Of a stretch of 64,000 nt of DNA, positions 37,401 through 49,400 are shown one piece after another. The notes below the pieces were generated by a model. That model saw only the letters and a list, made by a program, of their open reading frames with translations. It had not been told where the DNA came from and searched no databases. Made by a program: the position numbers and the translations under genes. This DNA comes from Xiphydria camelus (lineage: Eukaryota > Arthropoda > Insecta > Hymenoptera > Xiphydriidae). The stretch spans positions 3,913,501 to 3,977,500 of the forward strand of contig OY783199.1 of assembly GCA_963678675.1 (NCBI GenBank), read 5' to 3'. Numbering within the stretch: the stretch's first letter is position 1; the number at the start of each line of letters is the position of its first letter.

Positions 37401-40400
37401 AATGACCTGCGACGCAATGGCAAGCCCATCCTCTATCGAATTATCGTTAAATGATGATTAGAGCCAGTTCGTTTCTGTAATTGTTCAAATTTCAAATCTC
37501 GAAACAGCTAAACGCCATACTGCTGCTAAACTACGTTATAAAAACTTTTGCAAACGAATTATATCACGACTATCGCGGATTAATCGACTCATTTCTTTCT
37601 TAAATTCATTCTTCAGATATAAGAGAATCCCGGTAGTGGGGAGAAAATATTGATATTCTACCTGTAATAACGCGCTGCACCAGGATCTCCGTAGCCCAGA
37701 ATAATATTGTGCAACCAATCCGGGACGACGCATTCGGTATTCATCAGCTCCCTTATAGTCTCCAAAACGGCTTTGAAGTTATTCTCCTTCGGCTTCCGTC
37801 TCATGATCACGTTGAAGCCTTCGTAGACATCTTCGCTCCCGTGGCTCGCGTTGTCCATATCGAGGCGATATTGATTGGAGTCCAGCCAAACCCTATAGGT
37901 ACGCGTGTCACCCGGTAGAATTGGCCTCGGTTCGGGTCCATCCTCGATGACGCGCCCGTTCGAGTCGAGCATGCCTTCGATCTCGCAGCCTCGCACTGTC
38001 GTCAGACCAACTTGCGGCACGAAGGGGAGCTTGTGGCTGTACTTTGTACCGATAGGATTCTCAGGTTTGACCGTAATCAGGAAGCAAACATCATGCTTCC
38101 TGAGATTCTCCCATTCTGACTTGATCTCCTTTCGCACGCTCAGATTAATCGAGACGTCCGCCCTCACCCTGGAGGGTCGTTTCTCGCCGATATTAGGTTT
38201 AGCGACTTCGACTACGGCAAATTGTGTGATCGGTTGTGCCATTCTCGCCCAACCGCCAAAGTATACACCCTGGTCTTCAGAACGCCTGGAAAATAATCCA
38301 ATCGAACCCCGATTGTCTTAGTAAATATATACTTACTTCTAGTACATATTCTTAATTTCTCACGAGGAACGTTCAACAGTAATGCATCTGATATTCTTCA
38401 TCGTTTAACATATACTTGCATACATATATAAAGGTGTTGTGGTATTGGGAAGGTATTGGAAGTACAAATAATTTATAGTAAACACTTTTATTCGATCGGA
38501 TACATCGATATTAACCCATTTGCATCTCATTAGCGTATATATACGTCCAATTTTCCTGGTCACTATCACCGAAGCGTATACCTATATATGCTCAACTTTG
38601 TTGGTCACTATCAGTTTGGTGATAAAGGCCTTTTTTTCCATATTTCCTTATGATGCAAATGGGTTAAACTCCTAATAATTTTTATGTGCACGCATGCGAA
38701 CACTCGATAAATGAACTCACCAGGGACTCAATCTGCTCACGGCATCTTCGATGTCCTGTCTAATTTCATCTGAAATTCAATATAATTCACATTACATTTG
38801 GTACAACATGATTAATATGGAGTAAATGTATGACGTGTACTGGAGAAAACATGGGGTCTATTACGCACAGGTCGACTCTAGCCGGAAGAGATTGAAGTTC
38901 CTCAGAAGATAATCGTGTAGAGTAAGGAACTGCAAGTTCAATTTGGGCAAAGCCAAGCAGCCTTCTCCGGAAAAATACTCCGTAGGGACTATGCTTTCGT
39001 TCCATACGACCTCCTCAGTAGGATAGAGGGGCATCTCGTTGAGTTCCTCCAACTGCGACGCCCTCCGTTCGTGTCTGGATATCTGGAAGAGCATAGAAGA
39101 GCGCCTTTGAAGAGCCGTGAGGCGACCATGTGATAGATTTCGTGATTCGAGACCTACCAATAATTCTCGTAGGAAGTCAATGTCCAGCCGGAACCAATTT
39201 TCATCCTTCTCCCGTTCTTCCGGTGGGACCAGGTTCAGATAACTCGCTATGGACTTGAGCTTTTCTCGACTAAAAGAAGAGAGAATCGGAAGAATCGTAA
39301 GATATACCCTAGAGGCTGCCAAAGAAGAAGAAAAAGTAATAAAAGTATCGACATAGGAATACTTGAAACATACCTTAGATTTCCGAAGTGCTTGAAGAGT
39401 GCCTCCCTCGTGTCAACGCTCGCCACATTGGCCAAGGCAAAGCTTCGCAAGTCTGAGAATTTCGCAAATACGGCTTTCTATAAGAAACCGTCAGGTATAA
39501 CGAATTTTATGATGACCGAGCAATGCGGTAGTTCAAAGCGAAAGTAGTGACACATCGCAATAATTTAGCATACCTGTAGAGAAGTGATCTTCGTATAATG
39601 CAACTGCGTCATATCGTGGTCGGTAAGTGGATCGCCCGTTTCTTCACTGATTTCGAATCTCGCGTAAAATTTCAACATTTCTAAAAGCTGCAACAGTGGA
39701 TGATCGTACGATCAGGATTGTCGACCATTTCAAATAACAGAATTCTTTATTTTTGGATTTTATTTCAGGGAGGAGGGGGGTATATATTGATAGGGAAACA
39801 TTGTATTGGATAAAATATTTATTCTGTCGATAAATCGTACAACAAGAATCATCGTATAACTTTCTTTTGCAGCAACGATTTGCAAAGCTTTCGAACTTTT
39901 GATGAAAAGGCATGCGTGTGTACATAACTTCCTTCAATACTACTTAATCGAATTGTTCTATATCTCTGATACAGATACACTGAGACTAGTGAAGAAAAGT
40001 TCGACGGTATATGATTATCTAATGCCTCGATGTTATGCAGTATGGCATTCGTGGGATATTTATCAAGAGACCGTGGACAGTCGCCTCCTGGATTTCGTAA
40101 GAAGTGCCGCACCAGGGTGACCTTTCAAATTTCGAGTCACACCAATTGACAGACGCATGGCAAACAGGTGTCTCTCTACTGCTCTTCAGCTGCCTCGTTC
40201 TCCCACCTCCGGTTCTGCGGAGGATCTACGAGGCCCGTATCACAGTCGCGCAACGTCCAGTGTCGCGGTGTCCACCTCGCGTCGTGGAACGGTGTATCGA
40301 AAATATCCGAGAACCACCGAGAGAGCTCCACTTTTAATCTTCACATTCGCGCACTCCCCGCTCTTCTCTTCGCTAGTGTCTCTCTCCCTCTCTCTCGTAT

Positions 40401-43400
40401 CTTCGCGCGTGCCTTATATACCACCGTCGTGTTTCCCCTTCTTTGGCGCGTATAAATAATTGTCTTCCATGCAGCTTCGCAGGAAGAAATTGTCGCGCTC
40501 CGGATATCTGGCTTCGGGATCTCTTCCTTATCGCGTCGACTGATTGCCGGGCAGATATCGCGCGTACGCCTAATCTCGTTCACGTATTGCAATGCGAGAA
40601 TGAGAGATCAGGGCAGCAAGAGACGTCGAAGCTGACGTCGCCGACGTCAAGGGGGAAACCGATTTGCGCCTAACAGCGCTTCGTCATTTTTTCTCGACCC
40701 TTGACCCAAGAGAACGATCGCACGCACACGCGGACGCATGCTCGGCTCTGACGGTGGTAGCCGCGAGTGCGTTTCATTCATTTGCGGTCTTCCGCCGCCG
40801 GGTAATGTTGCGTCGGCGGCGGCAGCAGCAACGACCACGGGGACGACGACGAAGACGACCGACAGCAATAGCGGCGGAACGTTGCGCGAACGTCGCGGGA
40901 TACCGGTAGACACATGTCGCCGATGCAAGGTACGTTGCACGCGTGTACAGAGACGGAGGGAAGAATGATCGTCGACTCGGCAATGAAAGTATCGTAGAAT
41001 ACTGAAATCGCAGTACCGACGATTACTGTTGCCAAAACGACAAGGTCACTGTTGAAGCGGCAATGATTTTTGCGACGCGAACAATATTAATCGCCGATTT
41101 ATGTGAAGCAATCAAGCGTCTCGTACTCACGTGGAGCAATGATTTATTGTTGAAATAATAACGTTTTTTTTTGCAATTTTTTAATGTAGTTGCAGTATTT
41201 GATCGCTGGGTTGTTAATATTCTCGTTGCTGTTCTCTTCATAGTGTGCGTACGCCAGAGCATAACGCCCATCGCTGATTCGCTTCGATGTCGTCGAGAGC
41301 TACTCGTATAAATAGACGCACGTGCGCCGCTTCTTCTTTTAAAGAGAGCGATTAAGTTTCATAATTTCGAGAGGCCGGAAGAAGATTAGAAGGTGAAGAC
41401 TGCAGCGAGTGATCGCGGTGTATTGACGCCGGCTTCTCGCGACGAACGATTCCACGAACGTGTCATCACGAAGATGAAGCGAGGTACGACGACAGCTTTC
41501 TAGGAAAAGAATCATTCAACACCTCGAGAACAAACAACTCTTGTTTTTAAACATCGACCGCGTTTATATAGCTATCAAAGCAAGACAACTTTTATACTGT
41601 AATCGACAAGAATTTAAATGAAACATTGTGTCTCGCTCCATTTTTGAAAAAGGAAACTTGAGTTCATATCTCTGGCATCGTCATCCTTGACGCGACTCTC
41701 GAATTCGCCCGATGAGTGTGTTTTTGACGATAAATCATTGCCGGGGCAGTAAAGTCGCGAGCATACGTGAACGGAGCGTCCTCGCGCTATCGCGTTCCTC
41801 GATCTGATCGATTTCCCGTAGGACATCGAGCGATTGATGGGCGTGGACTGATTATAATTACCAGTCAGCACTTATTACGACGCGCTGGAGCTCATTACTG
41901 TGAGCGAGACAAGCGGAGAAGGGGACGCGATATGTATATCCGCGTATGCTCGTCACAAATGCGTATCTTTTTCTTTAGAATCTATCTTTTTCTGTTGCTC
42001 TCGAATACGCGCGAGTACTAAAAAAAACGACTGGTATACAAGACTTTGGAACTGCAATGAAACCAACGATCGGGAGATCTCACGCGACTCGTTCTATCGC
42101 ACGCAGCTTTCCGCGTGACTTCGGCTATGCCGGCGCTGATGATGAGTGCAATCCTAACGTTGATGCTGGTGACGATGGCGACAGCAATAACGCTGCTGCC
42201 CAATGCCGATGAAACGATGAATTGCTGTTCGGATGGAAAAATTCTGGACAGATCATCCAACTGCACCGATGGTCGGAAGGTCCGGCTGATGTGCCCGGAT
42301 GGCTATTTTCCGATAGACCCTTGGGAAAACTCCTGGGATAACTTCAGCATCGTCAACGGGGAGATGGTGCTCGAGGATAACGCCTTGGTGATACCGCCTC
42401 ATCGGTAAGGAGTCTCGCCGCTTCTGCGAGGCGGGAATACATTTGTGAGCGGATTCTTTCGTAGACCTCGAAGAATTCAACACTTTCTTCTTCTACGTAC
42501 AGCTTTTGCCTAGGCATCACCGAGAAGACTAAGCACACGATAGCCATCATCTGTGCCGATAGCGAAGACTTTCATCCGAGCTGGATGCATATTTTCTTCT
42601 GCATTCTCAGCATCATCTCAACGCTCTTCCTCGTTCTAACGCTTTTAGTCTATCTGATATTGCCCGAGCTGAGGGATCTTGAGGGTAAAGCGATGATTTG
42701 CTCCATGACGTCCCTCATTGTCTGTTACGTTATCCTTGCGATCCAGCAGGTAGTAGAGCCAGCCACAAGCGGGAGCTGCGTCGCGCGAGGTAAGTTATTG
42801 AAGTCGGTCAAATGCCAGCTCCTTCCATACTCGTCTTCATTCTTGCATATATATGCATCTAAAATAATATGACGATGGAGTTTCGCTACTTAGTGACCCA
42901 AATAGGAACACAGTTTTCTCGAGCAGCCACAGCAATAAATAGATATCGTTTTGGTCGTACGTTAAACATTATCGTTGATTTGATAATGAAAATGCTGTGT
43001 AATATTAAAATTGTAATGTGGTGGCAATCATTATTACTGAGATAATAATTTGACTTCCAATGCAGCAGTAGCTTTGACAAACTCGCAAGTTTTCATGATC
43101 CAATAAATGAATTATTCTTATCTGTAAGAAAGTATTCCTGGCTGATGATAATTAAGTGCAGCAGAAATATTAACAGCTGCAGACGATAGCGAATTTAAAT
43201 TGAAGTAACGCTATCATCTCTGCTTTGACAACATCCCATTACTGCATATCAACACATTAAATTTCGTTACACAATGTCTATCTACGATAATAATTGCTAA
43301 TTTGTTAATACCACTTGTAGTCTTAATAATACAATAAAAGTCGGTGCTACTACAATTCGAATGAGATGCGGTATTTTTACTTTGAGATCGACGATAATTT

Positions 43401-46400
43401 TTTTCGTATAAATACGCGAGTATCACGAGCGTAAAACTGGTTGTAACTCAACCGTCAAAAGTGTGATTGCCGATAAGTTCGCAGTGACTCAAGTTCCCCC
43501 AGTGATCCAAAATGTTGTCGGCGAATCTATCCCCAATTAGTAAAATTAGACTGGGTCATGTATTTATATATGTGCATGTATACAACTTATACACGTTTCA
43601 GGCTTTATAATGTACTACGCTTTCATGTCGGCCTTCTTCTGGCTGAATTTGATTTCCTTCAACGTCTGGAGAACTGTCTGGTAAGTTCATCGAATAGATC
43701 AACACAAGAAAAATTATGTAAACCCCGAAACTCTTTTGAAAGGGAATATTTTTCGCGCAGGTTTCGGAGTTTCGTAGTGACCGACAAAACGTTGTTTGTC
43801 ATCTTTTGCGTTATCGGTTACGGCGCATCTGCTTGCTTCCTGATCGCCGCCTTAGTCACTCATCATACAGAGGGGTATCACTTGAAGCCAGGCTTTGGCG
43901 AGAGGTCTTGCTGGTTCGGTGGTAAGATCGACTTGTCCTTCATTCATCGAATGGCTCTTTGAACTTTCGCCAAGTGACAAATATAGTTCGCCTTTGTTTT
44001 TCTTCGCTTGGGAGAAACGGGGTGTTACTAATTTGAGGTTTAAAAAATCTGATTTGCATTGAATAAATTATTTAGTAAGTAGGTGACGAATAAATAGATT
44101 GGTATCATCTTATCTATTCTATCTCGGATAACGCAGCCTCGAGATATCCATGATCGACGTTTCGCGTATTTCAGGAAACCAGGAAACGTGGACCTATTTT
44201 TACGGTCCGATAGCTTGTCTACTGGCCATCAATGTCGTCTACTATGGACTGACTTGTTGGCGACTCTGGCACGAGTGTCGACAGTATAGTGGCAGTAATT
44301 TACGAGTGCTGCGATTCAAGTGCCTCCTCTACTTGAAGCTCTTCCTCGTGATGGGTGTCACCTGGGTTTTCGAAATCTTCTCCGCCTTCAGCTCGGAGCA
44401 GGCGAAGTACTGGTGGTAAGAATCTTGAAATTCTTTAGGCTGTTCTTCCGTTCAACGTCATCTTCGAGCTACACTTGTCTCTCCTCGTACCTTCTCATCG
44501 TGTACCAATCGATACGAATTGCAGGATACCGACGGACGTGCTGAACTGTCTTCAAGGTCTCATAATATTTCTACTGCTGGTAGCCACGCGGAAAAGGGTG
44601 AGAAAACTGCTCGCCAAGAAGAGACCGTGCGGTATACGGTTTCCAAGGTCATGGACGGCAGCCGAAAACGACGAGTGCGAGTCGGCCTTGCCGGAGGAGG
44701 TGGAGCTGTCGCAATCGACTTGACAGTGGAACGATCGGTCCTCCTTTCCTTTTTTTTACCCTCTCCTATCCTACCGCAATATTTCCTTATTTCGGCGCTT
44801 TTCTTGTGCGCGATAAGTTTGCCGACAGACTCTCGTGGTCTTCTACGATCGCCGCGCGTTCGCGGCACGTAATTTAGAAAGGCAAACAAGATTTCGCCTC
44901 GCCGATTCCAAAGGGTCGTGAACTGACAATGAGGACGAGGATTCTGATGGGCAACTATTCGTAATGTCAAGGCGCGCGCGAATGTTGCCACAAAAAACAG
45001 CAAACTCTCTCTGTTCTCGCCGTCGGCGTCTGCCAAACCACATAATTGGATATGGTGATGTATGCGAAACTACTTCCCGCCGAAGGACGCCGTCTTTTGC
45101 GTTCGTATCTTCACTTTTCTATACGTCTACGTAGTCAATAGATATGCGTCAAGCGCTCGTTCTAACTTTCGTAATGCACGCGTTCCACGGTGCATACCGT
45201 GCATGCTTTCCTCGCATGCCTGGGAAATTTGCCCTCGGGTGCAATTCTCCTTTTACCTGGGAACGTTAAACTGTCTGACGTCGGATCGATGTTAACGGTT
45301 TCGAAATTATCCCGTAATAACGTTAATCTTCCAAAGATATTCCAGAAATAGCCCACAGTCGTTAAGATATGCATAAAGTATTATTGGAATATTTTTTGAA
45401 GGTCGACGTCATATGAAATTACATAGCTCTGCCTCTAGCGATTAGTGCCTAACAATATGTATTACAAGGAATTTTTACATGTTAGTCGATTAGGTTGTTA
45501 TAATGTATTTGTCTACTGTGATTGGAGAGGCTTTTGTAGTGCGACTGCACGAAGGACAAATTCGAATCGATGGTAGCAGACGGGGGGCGATTTTTAGTAG
45601 CGAAAGAAGAACTGACCACGTGCCTAAGAATCTCTACAAGTGTTGTATCAAGTTTCATTGATTAAAAGTCTACATCGTCGCGACAGTACGCCTTTTGATA
45701 ACTGCTACAGTGAAGCTTTTAAACGCCCGATTCGCATTCCCAGCGAACAGAGACTCGAAAGATGGCAATGTAAAGGCACATTATTTATTGCCTACTTTGT
45801 GAGAAGCCTTATAGCAGCGCTAATGGTATATCCACCTCACATATAACGCATCGCATCGTATTTTATCATCATATATTCTCGTCCTTTCGCGGCACTCGCT
45901 GCTTGCATATATCGCAACTGATTACCGATAGCGCATTTTTAACTGGCATATGCGATCAATGAACAACGGTACTACAGTTCACGGATCATTGCGACGCAGT
46001 CCTGCGAAGCTGTAAGCGCACTTGCGATATGCTGCAGGCAGTGAATGCAAAAGAGAACGCGTTTACGGCCCGAGTTTTTATTCACAGGCTTTCAACGAGG
46101 TTGTATATGTGATGGAACACCACCGGCTTTGTCAAGCCGATCCGCAATTTTCTTATGATACCAAATGTCCGTCAGCAAAGCGGCCTGATGCATTTTTGGC
46201 ATTCGATTACGGCGTTTCTAGATTTCAATACTCGAGATTCTAGTTCGTGTAGGCATTCTGAGGAGCAAAGTGTCTCGAGCACTGTACGAACGCTACCATT
46301 TAAAAGGAAGGAAGTTTAACATTTTTGATAAGTGCAATGTGCTTATCGAGCAAATGTTATTATAATCTTATCTCCTTATCTAAAGAATCTGTGGATCAGG

Positions 46401-49400
46401 CGCTTTACGCTACGAATCATCTGTCATTCAGTGTAATATGAGTAACCCACTCTTCAATTGAACATCCTCGTTCACTGTTCACCAATTTAACTTGACTTAT
46501 GTATCTATTCAGTTCACCACGGATAACAGAATATTCAACGTCGCCATTTACAAAATTCAATCGTTAACCGTCAGTACATATTAATCAGGATGTTGCAGAA
46601 AATGAATAAGATAGTCGATACTAGCATTCAATATGCCATCGCGTTATTAGCACGTGAGTAAAATCGCAGGCTGTTTATTTGTGTAGGCCTGTCCAATTCG
46701 CTTGTACACCTGCAGTCAATGATTCTGATCGACCCGCTTTGGATGACGGTACTTCAACTGAATTAACCGTAGTTGAACGGTATGAGCGATCTTCTTGTTT
46801 TGCCATGAAGCACCAATCAAACTTAGCCTTCATACCAGAACACTAAGATTCACTCGAATCTTTTGGCTTCGGTCAATTCGATAAAAGTACCGTCAGCCAA
46901 AGCGAGTCGATCAGAATCATTAACTACAGGTGTATGTACATTGGATAGAGTGTAAACAAGTTTTTATTGGCATGCAAAAACGAACGATAGACTTCATTTG
47001 CCCAAGATAGGAAATACAGTCAAACCTTCCCACACGACACACTTACATATGCCATACGTAATTATATGTAAAATTAATGTAGAAAATAGAGCTAAATGAC
47101 CTGTTATAATATACGTATACTATATTTTTATTATCTGTATACATGAAATATATGTACATTATACGTATAATATACGTTTTTAATATTTTATAAGTATTGA
47201 AATGAAAAATATACGTAAGTAATACGTATACTTTTCGTAACCATATACGTATACGTAATATAGCTGTATTTATATTAAAATTCACGTATATTACATAGGA
47301 AGCTAAACTTATTCGCCAGAAAAAAAAACTTGAATTACTATTATCTCATTATCTACGAACTTTTGACTCATGTTGGTATGATACTTTTTTGAAGATTATA
47401 TTTTTATCTACAACAAAAAGTCTTATATCGACATGAGCCAAAACCTCATAAATAATGAAATGAGATTGAAGTTTCTTCCCTGGCAAGACAGTTTAGCCTC
47501 ATATGGTATTATAATATGTAGTGTGTCGTATGGGTTGTTCCTTAACAAATTGGTAATCAACTCTACCATGAATTTAAAAAAGTAAGTCCCCTCTCTATCC
47601 TCACTTCTCCTCTCCCATTTCCAATCCGTAGGATGTAATTTAACAAACCCTCCTTACTCTCGATTCCTAGATTCACGCATAAACGGTACGGATGTGCTTG
47701 AAAATGGGAGAATCGAAAAATAAAATAGATAATCGCTTTCCCTTTCAATTAGGTGGAATCAAATAAGATAGAGGAATAATTGAAAGCACAGTTCCTTCGT
47801 TAGATGCCGTACCAAATGCAGTAGCTAAGGTGCAGAGTACTTATAGTCTATGCCCTGCATCTAAAGGAAATGTACTCAAATCATGAAACTTGAACAAACG
47901 AAATTGTACTTCTAGTTATTCCTCTATCTTCCTTTACAGAACGACGAAATATGTAGATGACATAAAAACGGGTGAGGTTCGACTGTACACTGGCATCGAG
48001 CAAGCCTTATCTCCCCTTATCTACGCAGTCAGTGGTTTCACGCACATCACACCGTGAGCCACCCGTCATTCATCCTCCGCTTCTCAATTGAACAGTCGCA
48101 CCCACCGTTCGTCATCCGAATAGAGTACCCTCCGCTCAATCCCTTCCGACTAATCTCGACTGCTTTCGACCATCGTCGGTTCCGCTCGACTTTTAAAAAA
48201 GGAAGGAAGAGCGCGTCAGCGGTGACCATCTTTGCCGAGCGGTATTCGGTAGAGTAAAAGTAGTATGGCTAGTGACAGCAGTGTTACTGGGATATGTGAC
48301 ATCGCGGCTAGCAAGCGTATGTACACGGACACGCAGGTAGCGAATGGAGTGGTCAGTACGACGGAGGAATGAATCACGACGTAGGTTTCGCGCGTACATC
48401 GTGACAGAGTCGGATCAAATGGTGACCGCCGCGGAGAGCGCCGTCAACGAGCCATGTATCTCTCGATTGCTCTGCTAATTTTTGGCGGCGTGGGAACGCG
48501 TTACCGGCGCGCCGCGAACGCCAGCGTCACCGCGGGCGAGAATGCGAGTGCGAGCTCGATCAAGATTGCCAAGTGCTGCGAGATGGGCGAATTTATGATG
48601 GACAACCGATGCGCGCCGCTCAGCGAGATAAACGAGACGCGACCCTGGCGCCCGGAGTTCGTCAACGCGGAGACGGACGAGCCGTACAAGGGCGAGCTGA
48701 ATTTTCGCTTCAGAATCGGGCTGCCAAGGTGCGAGAACAACGAGCACCAGTGGCACGTCTATTACGGCGATCCCGCCAGCACCGACCGTCTCGCGTTTCT
48801 ACCCTCCGGAAAGCTGCGGCACTATGTCGTCCACTGGCCAAACAGGGTGCAGCAGGAGAAGGAAGCCTATGAGGCGGACATCGACGATCCCGACGACGGC
48901 GAAACCGTGCACTACGATTATGCTCTCGGCGATTATTGCGCTGAGAGAGTCATTCCTGGCAAAGATCGCTTTGTACCGATCTATGCCATGATATGCGTGC
49001 CAGAAGTCACTGTGAGCTGGACGGACACGAACTACCTGATGCCACGCGTGGTGAATCCCACTTTCCGCGCCGCGGCGATGGTCTGTTATCTGGTAGTCGC
49101 TACGGTGTACTTCGTTCTACCGCAATTGCGAAATCTCGTGGGGAATATGATCACCAGCATCGCATTGTGCATGACTGCGAGCCAATGCGCTTCGCTGGTT
49201 CGAATTTTCACGGAATTTGGAAATCACGTCAGCTTTCTGGTCGCGGGTGAGTTACGTTGTACATCGCCCGTGCATACGTGCGTGATTAGAGGTCTTTTAG
49301 AAACGCAGCCCTTGGCAAGAGAGCCATACTTGGTAGCACTAGGCAGACTTCTAAGGGCCGGTTTTACCAACAGGTATAAACGCGGCATAGCGCTATACTG

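Larger units (their letters stand above)
44724..48453. other. Spacer between the two Mth-like genes (inside the aquarius intron)
   Basis: No CDS was found. It includes a foldback element at 46703-46937, an AT-rich TATACGTATA-type tract at about 47090-47290, MITE family C copy 2 at 47295-47505, and the 5' flank of the second receptor. Confidence 0.5.
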
